The translations under genes were made by a program, and so were the position numbers. The notes beneath the pieces are model-generated. The model worked only from the letters and a program-made list of their open reading frames with translations. It had not been told where the DNA came from and ran no database searches. Below, piece after piece: positions 8,869 to 18,045 of a DNA stretch of 64,000 nt. The DNA comes from Marnyiella aurantia (GTDB taxonomy: Bacteria; Bacteroidota; Bacteroidia; Flavobacteriales; Weeksellaceae): NCBI RefSeq assembly GCF_014041915.1, contig NZ_CP059472.1:620001-684000 (forward strand), in the 5' to 3' direction. How positions within the stretch are numbered: position 1 is the stretch's first letter; every line of letters starts with the position of its first letter.

Positions 8869-9564
8869 TTACAATGGCAACTCATTCAGCACCTTTTTCT
8901 GCACCTGCCAGTTTGGATAATACTGATCCATCAACAGCACGAAACGCTTATTGTGATTACGCTCCATCAGATGTACCATTTCGTGAACCACTATGTATTC
9001 AAGGCATTCCAATGGCTTCTTCGCTAGCTCAATGTTAAACCAAAGTCTTCCGGAATCGGTGGCGCAGCTGCCCCACTTTGTTTTCATGGTTCGGATTTTA
9101 AACTCTGGAATATCAATATTCATTTGTCCACTATAAAATGCGGTGAATTCTACAATTTTTTTCCTGAGTTCACGACGGTAAAAGGAATACAGCGTTTTTC
9201 TGTTTAATGCGGCGTTATCAGGATCCGTAGTATACAGAAACAGCTTCTTTCCCTTAATTTCAACCTTATTCCGTGTGGCTGGAATGAGTTTGAGAAGATA
9301 ACGGTTTCCGAAAAAGAAATGACTTTCCTGGGTGATAAAATCGCGCGGCTCCTCCCGCTCCTGGGTCAAAAACTTTTTCTGCTCTTTTTTAATCCAACCG
9401 AGTTTCGTAGCCGCATAAATCTTCACCTTCTCCAGATCATAGATCTCCGGCGATGAGATGGTCACATGACCATAAGGCGGATGCACACTCAGGTGAAGGT
9501 TCTTGATTGGCTTAAATTTCACCTCAATTTCTACGGAACCAATCTGCAGCAGCTCGGTCTTCAT
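8869..9564 (-). CDS. YgjP-type metal-dependent peptidase (SprT/M48-like)
   Basis: This 231-residue protein has the zinc motif H194-E195-M-V-H198, with a further His at 204 (MERNHNKRF), and the upstream KTKWGSC signature (about 162-168). This pattern defines the YgjP/DUF45 metallopeptidase group. These proteins are frequently encoded directly after hsdR, where their role is unproven; turnover of restriction subunits has been imagined. Here the start codon overlaps the hsdR stop by one base (9564), so translation is coupled. It closes the restriction operon. The motif set is complete, so an active hydrolase is likely, but the substrate is unknown. Confidence 0.85.
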   Translation of the reverse strand: MKTELLQIGSVEIEVKFKPIKNLHLSVHPPYGHVTISSPEIYDLEKVKIYAATKLGWIKKEQKKFLTQEREEPRDFITQESHFFFGNRYLLKLIPATRNKVEIKGKKLFLYTTDPDNAALNRKTLYSFYRRELRKKIVEFTAFYSGQMNIDIPEFKIRTMKTKWGSCATDSGRLWFNIELAKKPLECLEYIVVHEMVHLMERNHNKRFVLLMDQYYPNWQVQKKVLNELPL

Positions 9565-12500
9565 CAGTAATCTTCTTTGTGGGCTTCAATGATTTTGTAG
9601 ATTTCCTCCACTTTGTTCACATCCTTAACAACCTCAAAAATGGCTTTTTTTACAAGTTTCTGCTTTGCAAGGTTTTCCCGGAATCCTTCCTGCTTGGCAT
9701 ACTGCACCGCACGGTCGCAGACCAATGCCAGTTCTTCGTTTTCGAGTGTGTGGTATAAGGCCACCTTACCTTTCGTGTCTATGGAAGTTGGTATATCGTC
9801 ATGCTTCCCCTGGTTCACCTGACGGATAAGTTCCGCCATTTCTTTAAGGTATTCCTGATAGGATATGGTTTCCGCTTTCCGGCGCTCAATCAGTTCCTGC
9901 AAAAGCACCGACATCTGGTCGAAGTATTTTGGATCCAGAAGATGCTCCTCTACAATCTTGCTCCGCACATTATTTTCAATGGTCTCTGCCACTGCTTCCC
10001 TGTTTCCTTTTATTCCCAGCGGTAAAGTGTCAATGGCTTTATCCATATTGGTCTCTATCAGATCCAACAGCGAAATATCTTCAAAAGGTGAAATGTTCTC
10101 TGATTCTTCCGCTCTTATATAGGTATCAATCAGAAAACGCATATCAGCCTCGTACGCTTTCAGGTCAATGGTCTCACCACTGGCCTTTCTGATGATCTCG
10201 CGCAGACTCAGGTAATCCTCCATTTTCTGATGGAAGCGTTTAATTTCTGCCTCGCTGAATGAAGTATTCGCGAAATCAGCCTTTAGTCCGGCGTAGGCGC
10301 GGATGTACTCTACAATGGCTTTGTACAGCGCCATCCGTTTATATTCATTGGCTTTCAGGTCATCAGGATTCTCTGTGTTTCCGCAGAAATAATGGATATA
10401 TTCCAGATCACTTTTTGGCGGTGAAACGTTTTCGCAGATGCTTTCCACTGTTTCCAGTGCAGTCATCAGACGGTCGGTAGCGATTTTAAGGCGGTCTTTC
10501 AGCTGCACTTCCACCTCATCTTTGGTAAAGCCTTCGGAATCGAGTTCTGAAGTATAGACATTAATGGCATCGGTCACATTACCAAAAAGTTCCATATAGT
10601 CCACGATATACCCATAATCTTTGTCCTCAGTATCCAGCCGGTTTACGCGGCAGATGGCCTGAAACAGCGTATGGTCCTGCATCTTCTTGTCGATGTAGAT
10701 ATAGGAGCACGGCGGCGCATCAAAACCCGTCAGCAGTTTGGATACTACGATAAGCAGTTTCATGCGGGCAGGTTCTTTTCTGAACTGCTCCTTGCTCTCC
10801 GTTTCATACGTTTCGGTCTTCGACTTATTACCGCTAGGGCTTACGTTTTTTAGCAACTCGGTGTAGGTATTGTAAATGTACTGGCGGTCGGTTTCATTGT
10901 CGGCACCTGTGTCTTCGAGCGAAACATCACTGGCATTCGGATTATAGGAAGTGATGATGGCACAGCGGTTTTTCAATTCCGTATTCAGGAAAAGATTGTA
11001 GTATTTACAGGCTTCATAAATACTTGACGCCACCAGAATAGCATTTCCCATCTGTGATTTAAGGCGGGGTTTTGTGGTGAAGTCCATGAGGATATCCGCT
11101 ACGATTTTCTCCATGCGGCTTTTTGAACTGAGGACGTTCTGCATTGTTCCCCACTTTTTCTTCAGTTCATTTTTCTGGAAGTCGTTCAGTCCTGCAGTTT
11201 TCGCTTCGAACCACTGATCTACTTTGGTTTGCGAAGTCAGGTTCTGTTCGATGGACCGGCCTTCATACATGAGGTCTTTCACCACGCCGTCTTCTACCGC
11301 TTCATTGAATTTGTAAGTATGGATGTATCTGCCGAAGACTTCCATCGTAGTTTTCTTGTCTTGCTTCAATAGCGGTGTTCCCGTAAATCCGATGAAAACC
11401 GCATTGTGCAGCACCGCTTTCATCACCTGATTGAGTTTGCCGCTTTGGGTACGGTGACATTCATCGATGAAGACGAAGATTTCGCCCTGGGTCTGAACCG
11501 GATTCTCCTCCAGTTCTTTGATAAAAGCATCGAAATCGGTTTCGTTCCGGTTTCCGAATTTATGAATAAGGGAGCACACCAGCCGCGGACGCGAGGAGGT
11601 CAGAAAGTGCAGCAGTTCCCTGCCGGATTTGGTCTTGGCCACATCGGTTTCGCCGACGTCTTTGAAGACGCGTTCAATCTGATCATCCAGTTCGGTACGG
11701 TCGGTCAGGATCACGATGCGCGAGTTCGGCACATTCTCCAGAATCCATTTGCCGAGCATCACCATCATAAGCGATTTCCCGGAACCCTGGGTATGCCAGA
11801 TAATTCCACCCTCTTTTCTCTTTACAAAGTCCTGCGAAGCCTTCAGCCCAAAATACTGGTGGGGCCGCGGCAACTTTTTAACGCCTGCATCAAAGACCAC
11901 CCCGTTGTAGATCAGGTCGGTGAGTCTTTCCTTGTCGCAGAGTTTCTTCAGGTATTTGTCCAGTTTGTATCCTTCATTATCGTCTTCATCTTCCTTCCAG
12001 GCGAGATAATATTTTGCCTGTGTTTCAATGGTGCCGTAACGAAGACCCTGGGTATTGTTGCCGGCCATAATGAGCTGCACCGTAGTATAAAACCACTCGT
12101 TGAACAGCAGTTTCTGGTTGGAGATCGACTGGTTCACACTTTCCGCCACATCAGTGGTGCCGCGTTTTAGTTCCAACACCCCGACGGCGATTCCGTTGAT
12201 GTAGAGCACGATATCCGGACGCCGTGTGTGTTCCCCTTTGGTGAGCGTCACTTCTTCCGCGATCCCGAATTCATTTTGCTCCCAGTTAAGCCAGTCGATA
12301 GGAAAGATCGTATCAAACTGCTCACCCAGTTCCGGTCTTGCCTTCACCCCATAGCGCAGCAGAGAATACATGGCCTTGTTGCGGGTGTAGATGTTCCCTG
12401 CGTTGGTCGTTGCCATGTCATACACTTCTTTTACCGCTTTGTCCGTCAGTGTTTCAGCGTAGCCTCTCTTGAGAAGGTTGCGCTCCAGGATTTCTCCCTC

Positions 12501-12614
12501 CACATTGCTGTTGTGTTCACGCTTTTCCCAGTTGCCGTAATAGACATAGCCCAGCTCATCTTTGAAAAGCTTGATAATTCGGTTTTGGGTAATGCGTTCG
12601 ATGGGGTTAATCAT
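9564..12614 (-). CDS. hsdR: type I restriction enzyme, R (endonuclease/translocase) subunit
   Basis: This 1016-residue subunit cuts unmodified DNA after ATP-driven translocation, in complex with HsdM and HsdS. The N-terminal nuclease domain shows the PD-(D/E)xK residues D134 and E148-L-K150. The motor follows with Walker A TQGSGKS (275-281), DECH (384-387), a TGT motif (FTGTP) and late helicase motifs (VVSKLLTGFDAPP, AICRVNR). A helical C-terminal region for assembly spans about 750-1016. All catalytic residues look intact. The start overlaps the end of the upstream DUF262 gene by eight bases, and the stop overlaps the peptidase gene, so it belongs to one long operon. It is separated from hsdS by two DUF262 genes, which is not the simplest R-M-S order. 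Confidence 0.96.
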   Translation of the reverse strand: MINPIERITQNRIIKLFKDELGYVYYGNWEKREHNSNVEGEILERNLLKRGYAETLTDKAVKEVYDMATTNAGNIYTRNKAMYSLLRYGVKARPELGEQFDTIFPIDWLNWEQNEFGIAEEVTLTKGEHTRRPDIVLYINGIAVGVLELKRGTTDVAESVNQSISNQKLLFNEWFYTTVQLIMAGNNTQGLRYGTIETQAKYYLAWKEDEDDNEGYKLDKYLKKLCDKERLTDLIYNGVVFDAGVKKLPRPHQYFGLKASQDFVKRKEGGIIWHTQGSGKSLMMVMLGKWILENVPNSRIVILTDRTELDDQIERVFKDVGETDVAKTKSGRELLHFLTSSRPRLVCSLIHKFGNRNETDFDAFIKELEENPVQTQGEIFVFIDECHRTQSGKLNQVMKAVLHNAVFIGFTGTPLLKQDKKTTMEVFGRYIHTYKFNEAVEDGVVKDLMYEGRSIEQNLTSQTKVDQWFEAKTAGLNDFQKNELKKKWGTMQNVLSSKSRMEKIVADILMDFTTKPRLKSQMGNAILVASSIYEACKYYNLFLNTELKNRCAIITSYNPNASDVSLEDTGADNETDRQYIYNTYTELLKNVSPSGNKSKTETYETESKEQFRKEPARMKLLIVVSKLLTGFDAPPCSYIYIDKKMQDHTLFQAICRVNRLDTEDKDYGYIVDYMELFGNVTDAINVYTSELDSEGFTKDEVEVQLKDRLKIATDRLMTALETVESICENVSPPKSDLEYIHYFCGNTENPDDLKANEYKRMALYKAIVEYIRAYAGLKADFANTSFSEAEIKRFHQKMEDYLSLREIIRKASGETIDLKAYEADMRFLIDTYIRAEESENISPFEDISLLDLIETNMDKAIDTLPLGIKGNREAVAETIENNVRSKIVEEHLLDPKYFDQMSVLLQELIERRKAETISYQEYLKEMAELIRQVNQGKHDDIPTSIDTKGKVALYHTLENEELALVCDRAVQYAKQEGFRENLAKQKLVKKAIFEVVKDVNKVEEIYKIIEAHKEDY

Positions 12615-15084
12615 GGTTCTGTTTTACAATAAAAGTATTCATTTTTTTTATCTGTTGATCCAGTTCAGGGTAAATGTTGCTTAAATCTTCAGGTGGAATT
12701 GTCTTTTCTTCACTGGTATCATCCTCCTTTAAAGTAATTTCAAAGACTTCAAAAACATGTGTTTTATAACCAAATCTTATGCGTAATAATGCTTCGTTGT
12801 GTTTCATTTCAATATAGCATCCCACATCTGAGCGCTGATGCTTGTAATCATTATCGTCGAGGGCAAAAAATTTTCTTAAATATTGATTGAACAAGATAGA
12901 TGTACGCAATTCTCTATGGTTATGATTTATCTGCGATGAACCTAATAGACGTATATAATTTCCTCCCTCGTTGTACTTAATAAGACCTTGTGAACAGTAT
13001 TGTAATTCTTCTGGATATTCCAACAATAATCTTCTCCAGTCATTTACTGAAGATTTCCGTTTCATAATAATATTTTCCAGATTTAGGTCAGACAGATTAT
13101 CATTGATAAAACCCTTCAAAAATTCCGTCCCTTGTTCTATATTTTCATGATTAAAAACTTTACGCCAATTCTCATTCCTTTCACGCGCGTTTCCAAAGGC
13201 ATTACGACATAGTAACCATCGGTCGGTCTCATGTCCTGGTATCCATTTTATTGATTTAGTTAAAAAAGCTCTGCTAATTAGAAACTGCATTTTAAGATTT
13301 TCCTCTGAGAATATTTTAGCCAATGCTTTAAAATATTTTCTAAAGCTTTCCAAATTGGGAACTCCCTCACTGGTACTCATGTCGATAAGAAAAGCAATCT
13401 GCCCATAAAAATATTTATTTTTTTCAGCTTCTACAAAATCGTCTTGCCAGTACACAAAATCAGATGAATTTTTTCTAACTTCCTCCCTCCTTTGAATTTC
13501 AGAAAAAAAGGCAATAAATTTCTCGTGCGTTAGATGATCTCTTGCTATCAAACATTTATCCCCAAAATCCACGATACTTTGAACCGCTTCAAAAAACCTT
13601 GACGGATCATCAATCGTAGAATTATACACGAGATTTCTGATAACACGTATCCAATCCCGGAACCGATCATCGTCATAACTTTCCCCTTTTTCGGATAAGA
13701 TGTTGAAATAGTGTAAAACTGCAAAAACAAAAGTTCTGTCAGTAAGATTAAAACGATCTTTATTATCTGCCGAACTGTAAGTAAATCTATTAACAAGAAT
13801 TTCGGAAAATGATTTAATCTCTTGAAAAAAAGTATCATTCCAGTATTTTAAAATTACAGTTTCAGCCTTGACAAAGTCTTTTGAAAGTAGAAATTTCAAA
13901 ATATTGAAAATGAAATTCAAATACTCATTACTAATCAGTCTATTCTTTAAAAAAAAATCAAACTGCACTGTTTCATTACTATTCAAAACAGAGTAAATTT
14001 CTTTTTTCTTGTCCTCAAGTTTTTTTCTTGCTACTTCTACGTCCTCTTTCGGTGTTTTAAATGGAATTTTTTGTGAAATTACTTTGAATAGAATCATCTG
14101 CTTAAAGAAACTATAGAGAGACGCATCGGTATTTCCTTTATTATGTTTCCAAAAAAGGTCATACCAATCTGTATCTAGTTGTTCTTTCCAGTCTGACACG
14201 GACAACTTTATTGGATTCTTACATGTTTTGTCACGTTGGGAATTACTTTCCTCTACGGTTTCAATCAGCCAGGATTTGAATTTTTCAAAATCGGTTAAAT
14301 CAAGTCCTGATGCATTCATTTTTATATATAGTATGTCATCAAGATCATGTTCTTCAATGTCAAGGTAATCAAAAGTAAGAATGCTTTCAGCTTCAAGATT
14401 TTTAAATATATTGTGAATGCTTTGTTCTAAATTATTGTTACTAATTTCACTTCTGAATTTCTCAAGCATTGATATCATGCTTGCTACTGTAGGATCTTCT
14501 TTCCATTCTTCAAAAAACCACGGCCTGTCTTCAATATATTGTGTGAAATCCTGATTCCAGTTTTCTTTTCTGAAATCGTTTTTGTTGTGGCGCAATGCGT
14601 CCAGAAAATCTCGCGACGTATTTCGTGTTTTATATAAAAAATTCATTAGCCATTCCGCATCATTTCGCACATAGACGTACACAAGGAAATGCAGCAGGAA
14701 CAGTGTCGTCAAACGCTGTTGACCGTCGAAAGGCACAAAAGTATTTCTCTGCTCATCTTTTCTGCGGATTTCCCGGCTTAGTACAAATCCGTTTTGTCCT
14801 GCAAATTGTGAAACGGTCTCCAATAGCATCTCAAGATTTTCACGATTTTTTTCTACAGTATCCGCTTCGTCATCATTCACTTTCTTACCATAAACAAAAC
14901 TCAGTAAAATTTCTGCAGGATTTTCTTTTCGCAGTTCAGAAACAAGAAAAGTTGCAAAGTCTTTTCCTATAGTTTCTGCTTTTTTATTTTTGCTATTTCC
15001 CTGAACGTAATCGCGCTGCAATACCGGAATTTCCACTGTGCATTCGTCCAGTAATTCTTTAAATGTATATTTATTTGCACCCAT
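12607..15084 (-). CDS. DUF262 (ParB/Srx-like) protein without a visible HNH domain
   Basis: This 825-residue protein has the DUF262 core near its N-terminus: VLQRDYVQG (21-29) and the nucleotide-binding loop D120-G-Q-Q-R124-L-T-T. This is the domain of GmrS-type proteins, which use NTP to restrict modified DNA. The remaining 600 residues are mostly helical and charged. No H-I-x-P (DUF1524 HNH) motif is seen, unlike the neighbour at 15071. The C-terminal 150 residues look beta-rich and may be a separate recognition or effector domain. It overlaps its upstream partner by 14 bases and hsdR by eight, showing strong translational coupling. AT content looks higher than that of hsdR/hsdM, hinting at separate acquisition. 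Its role in the restriction operon is inferred only from position. Confidence 0.8.
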   Translation of the reverse strand: MGANKYTFKELLDECTVEIPVLQRDYVQGNSKNKKAETIGKDFATFLVSELRKENPAEILLSFVYGKKVNDDEADTVEKNRENLEMLLETVSQFAGQNGFVLSREIRRKDEQRNTFVPFDGQQRLTTLFLLHFLVYVYVRNDAEWLMNFLYKTRNTSRDFLDALRHNKNDFRKENWNQDFTQYIEDRPWFFEEWKEDPTVASMISMLEKFRSEISNNNLEQSIHNIFKNLEAESILTFDYLDIEEHDLDDILYIKMNASGLDLTDFEKFKSWLIETVEESNSQRDKTCKNPIKLSVSDWKEQLDTDWYDLFWKHNKGNTDASLYSFFKQMILFKVISQKIPFKTPKEDVEVARKKLEDKKKEIYSVLNSNETVQFDFFLKNRLISNEYLNFIFNILKFLLSKDFVKAETVILKYWNDTFFQEIKSFSEILVNRFTYSSADNKDRFNLTDRTFVFAVLHYFNILSEKGESYDDDRFRDWIRVIRNLVYNSTIDDPSRFFEAVQSIVDFGDKCLIARDHLTHEKFIAFFSEIQRREEVRKNSSDFVYWQDDFVEAEKNKYFYGQIAFLIDMSTSEGVPNLESFRKYFKALAKIFSEENLKMQFLISRAFLTKSIKWIPGHETDRWLLCRNAFGNARERNENWRKVFNHENIEQGTEFLKGFINDNLSDLNLENIIMKRKSSVNDWRRLLLEYPEELQYCSQGLIKYNEGGNYIRLLGSSQINHNHRELRTSILFNQYLRKFFALDDNDYKHQRSDVGCYIEMKHNEALLRIRFGYKTHVFEVFEITLKEDDTSEEKTIPPEDLSNIYPELDQQIKKMNTFIVKQNHD

Positions 15085-16891
15085 TTAAAATCATTTTTAC
15101 ATTTTCAGCATAATGCTCCATATCATTCTCACTCCAATACTCGTTTTGGAGTGTGTCTTTGGAAGTATGTCTTTTAAGGAAACAGTTAGTAGTTCCATAA
15201 GGAACATAATTTTTTTCAAGTTCCAGTCTTTTATTTTCTTCGGTTACTTTTACTATTTTTAGCACAGCATCGCGTTTATCGCGGAAAACACCATTCCCTA
15301 TTCTGCTGTTTGTTCCTTTATCTAACAGAGCAAGATTTCCAATTGAATGGACCCTGGTTTCATTTTCTACACTGTCTCGTATTTCCCGTACTTTCTCTCT
15401 AAGTTTTTCTGTATACGATGTGTACTCAAAGAAGTTTTCGAGCAAATTATTGATAATATTAATAATTGGTAATGCTGCGTTTTCATCTAATTCTGTTTTG
15501 TCCTTGTTGGACAGAATTTTGAGAGTATCTTCCAACCAGAATTTTAAATCGTCTAATGATTTAAAATCTTGGGGGTTTTGGGGATGAATGTGTTCTAGGC
15601 TCCACGATTCATTCACATACTTATCAAATGGAAATTTTTGTCCTGGAAAGTCCTTTTCATGTAGCAGAATATTGTACAACATTAAAATATTTCTGCACGC
15701 CACGCGGTTCTTTTTGTAATTAATTGCGTCGGAATTATTTATTTTGATATAATCAAGAACCATTTCATTTAAATAGTTATAAAACTCCGATTTCGGTTTA
15801 TTGTGGTATTCTTTCAAATATGTATTGGCAATTTCATAAAAACTGTTCAACCCTGAATTCACCAAAAAACCAATGCGATGATAGTATTTTTCATGATTGT
15901 ACCATTCTTTTGTTTTCTGAAAAATATCGACTATTTTTTGCCACTCCAACGCCGTCTTCTTCTCAGCATATTTTAGATAAGAAGTGTATATATTCTCGTC
16001 AGGACTTTCGGTAACGATATCAAACAGCAGCCCTATTCTTGTGAGATATTTTTCTTCCGTTCCGCTGGTAATAAAAAACCATAGCGAATCATTATTCAGA
16101 TTTCGTTCAATCAAGTTCCACTGATTGGAAAACTCTGTTTTATTCTGATTTCTTTGTGCTATATTTTCTTTTCCATTCTGAAAATTGAGAACGAAAAGAG
16201 CACGTATTAAGTCTGCTGACGTTAATCTAATTTTTCCGCTGTTCAAATCGCGGAAAAGTTTTTTGGCATTTGAAGTTTCGTTAACTAATACGGGATACCA
16301 AATTACTTTAAGATCATGAAGAAGCTTTGAATGAAATTCATTCAGAAAATCCCTACCAGACTTATGTTTATCGTGCAGCCATTGTGCAGTATTCTGATAG
16401 GCGGAGAAAATATTGTAATTATCAACATTTTTTTGATCCTCTGGCAGTAGATTCCATTGTTTATCAATTTGACTCTCATCAAAAACAAGATCATGTATAT
16501 TAATATTTTTTAGAAATGCGATACATGATATTCTTGTCGCATATTCTATCTGCAATGGCGTCCTTGAAACACCCATTTTTTCAAGTACTTTCAGAATAAT
16601 GAAAACTGTAGTAATGCGCTGCTGTCCGTCAATAACTTCGTACTTTTCATTATTTTGCAAATCCCGCGCAACCATGACTGGCTGTAAACAATATGTTTTA
16701 CCAGCTGGATTTTCTGCAATATCTTTTAATAATTGTAATACATGTATTTTTTGCCATCGGTAACCACGCTGATAATCTGCAATGTAATATATAATACTGG
16801 GACATCGTTTTTCGATATCTGAGAGACTTAGCAATTCCGAAATTTCTAAATTATTTTCTATGGTCATTCCTTTATTTTTATTTTCCCTCAC
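15071..16891 (-). CDS. DUF262-DUF1524 protein (GmrSD-like restriction protein)
   Basis: This 606-residue protein has DUF262 motifs Y40-Q-R-G-Y-R-W46 and D88-G-Q-Q-R92, the DLNSGKIRLTSADLIRALFV segment (about 216-235), and a C-terminal DUF1524 nuclease domain with L433-E-H435-I-H-P438 and IGNLALLD (518-525). This full GmrS-GmrD fusion layout is known in type IV restriction enzymes that cleave modified phage DNA. The frame opens with a GTG at 16891, overlapping the hsdS stop (GTGA); an ATG eight codons later (16867) is also possible. It is AT-rich like its neighbour 12607. It sits inside the type I operon between hsdS and the second DUF262 gene, so the cluster may handle both unmodified and modified invading DNA (inference). 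Confidence 0.88.
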   Translation of the reverse strand: MRENKNKGMTIENNLEISELLSLSDIEKRCPSIIYYIADYQRGYRWQKIHVLQLLKDIAENPAGKTYCLQPVMVARDLQNNEKYEVIDGQQRITTVFIILKVLEKMGVSRTPLQIEYATRISCIAFLKNINIHDLVFDESQIDKQWNLLPEDQKNVDNYNIFSAYQNTAQWLHDKHKSGRDFLNEFHSKLLHDLKVIWYPVLVNETSNAKKLFRDLNSGKIRLTSADLIRALFVLNFQNGKENIAQRNQNKTEFSNQWNLIERNLNNDSLWFFITSGTEEKYLTRIGLLFDIVTESPDENIYTSYLKYAEKKTALEWQKIVDIFQKTKEWYNHEKYYHRIGFLVNSGLNSFYEIANTYLKEYHNKPKSEFYNYLNEMVLDYIKINNSDAINYKKNRVACRNILMLYNILLHEKDFPGQKFPFDKYVNESWSLEHIHPQNPQDFKSLDDLKFWLEDTLKILSNKDKTELDENAALPIINIINNLLENFFEYTSYTEKLREKVREIRDSVENETRVHSIGNLALLDKGTNSRIGNGVFRDKRDAVLKIVKVTEENKRLELEKNYVPYGTTNCFLKRHTSKDTLQNEYWSENDMEHYAENVKMILNGCK

Positions 16892-18045
16892 ACCAACCTC
16901 ACCCTCCCCGTCAGCAGTTCCTGCATCATGCCCTGTTTGATCTGGCGGGCTTTGTGGAGTTGCTGCTCCAGGGCTGCCAGATCGGCATCCATATCCGATA
17001 AAATGGTGGCAATGCGCGTTTGTTCAATAAGGGATGGAAAAGATAAGTCGACATTATTTAACGTTGTGAAATTCAAAGCGGCCATTGTAGACGAACTACT
17101 TATCTCTTCTAGAGTGGGTTTCATGAAATCAAATAAATATTTGAAATATGAATTAACAATTTCCCGTTTTGGAATTAATCTAAAAAGATTATTTGCAATT
17201 ACTCCTTCATAATTAAATCCAACAACACCAGGTGCTCCATACCGCACCATAAATAGGTCGTTAAAATTAAGACGGTGCTCAATTCCAGGATCACTTATGA
17301 ATCTTGCTTCAGTATTGCTTTGCGTGACATCTACAATTCGAATAAATCTAACAAGCCCTTTACTATGGTTTTTAAATTGCTTTTCAACTCCACATTGTAC
17401 ACCTTGTTTTAATTTAAAAACTTCCCCCAACTTCTTCACCTCCCACCCCTCTTTCGGTGTCAGCAGTTCCTGCATGGCGCCCTGTTTGATCATGCGTTTT
17501 TTGGCGATGAGCTGCTCCAGACTTTCAATCCACGCATCGGCATCACTTAAAGCGCCGGCTATGGCCTCCTGCTCGGGAAGGGGCGGACAAACAAATTTGG
17601 TGCTTCGTAGAATATTGTTATACAATCTTTGAATAGTTCCCCCTTCAGTATTATAGCTCACAATATCTAAAACATATTTCAGTAGGTGATTAGATATGAT
17701 GTGTTCTTCATTATCTATCCATACTATATTAGAATCTTGATAATATCGCTCTTCTCCATCATAAACTACGGTTCTTCCTATAGTACCTGCCGCAGAAATT
17801 AGTATATCACCTACTTTTGGATAGCTAAACTTAGTTTTAAATTCTTCAAATAATTTTCGGCTGATAAATGCATCAGGCTCTTTCCCAAAAGTTCCGATTT
17901 TAAAGAAAGGGATTTCTCCGTACTCCACGGTCTGGTGCTGGAAAATTCTCTTGCACATTCTAACAGCTCCAACTTCTCCTAATTCTCTCACCTCCCAATC
18001 CTCCGGAATCAACCCAATCTCCGTCTGCTTCATGCCCTTTACCAT
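16888..18045 (-). CDS. hsdS: type I restriction enzyme, specificity subunit
   Basis: This 385-residue protein has two similar halves. Each has a variable target-recognition domain (about residues 10-150 and 205-340) followed by a conserved helical spacer (LPEQEAIAGALSDADAWIESLEQLI and its second copy ending LLTGRVRLV). Both spacers contain the AL/Q-rich signature that docks HsdM. It chooses the DNA sequence recognised by the whole complex; the site itself cannot be read from sequence. The start (ATG 18045) overlaps the end of hsdM by seven bases; an alternative Met lies four codons inside. The DUF262 gene downstream overlaps its stop by four bases. No broken second copy of hsdS or inverted repeats were found, so there is no evidence of phase-variable specificity. 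Confidence 0.94.
   Translation of the reverse strand: MVKGMKQTEIGLIPEDWEVRELGEVGAVRMCKRIFQHQTVEYGEIPFFKIGTFGKEPDAFISRKLFEEFKTKFSYPKVGDILISAAGTIGRTVVYDGEERYYQDSNIVWIDNEEHIISNHLLKYVLDIVSYNTEGGTIQRLYNNILRSTKFVCPPLPEQEAIAGALSDADAWIESLEQLIAKKRMIKQGAMQELLTPKEGWEVKKLGEVFKLKQGVQCGVEKQFKNHSKGLVRFIRIVDVTQSNTEARFISDPGIEHRLNFNDLFMVRYGAPGVVGFNYEGVIANNLFRLIPKREIVNSYFKYLFDFMKPTLEEISSSSTMAALNFTTLNNVDLSFPSLIEQTRIATILSDMDADLAALEQQLHKARQIKQGMMQELLTGRVRLV

Noticed and set aside
11406-12170. 254-residue plus-strand open frame inside hsdR
   Set aside because: Antisense shadow of the motor domain; no start context or family signal.
16888-18045. Phase-variable hsdS (inversion or recombination partner)
   Set aside because: Only one hsdS, no partial copies and no inverted repeats nearby.
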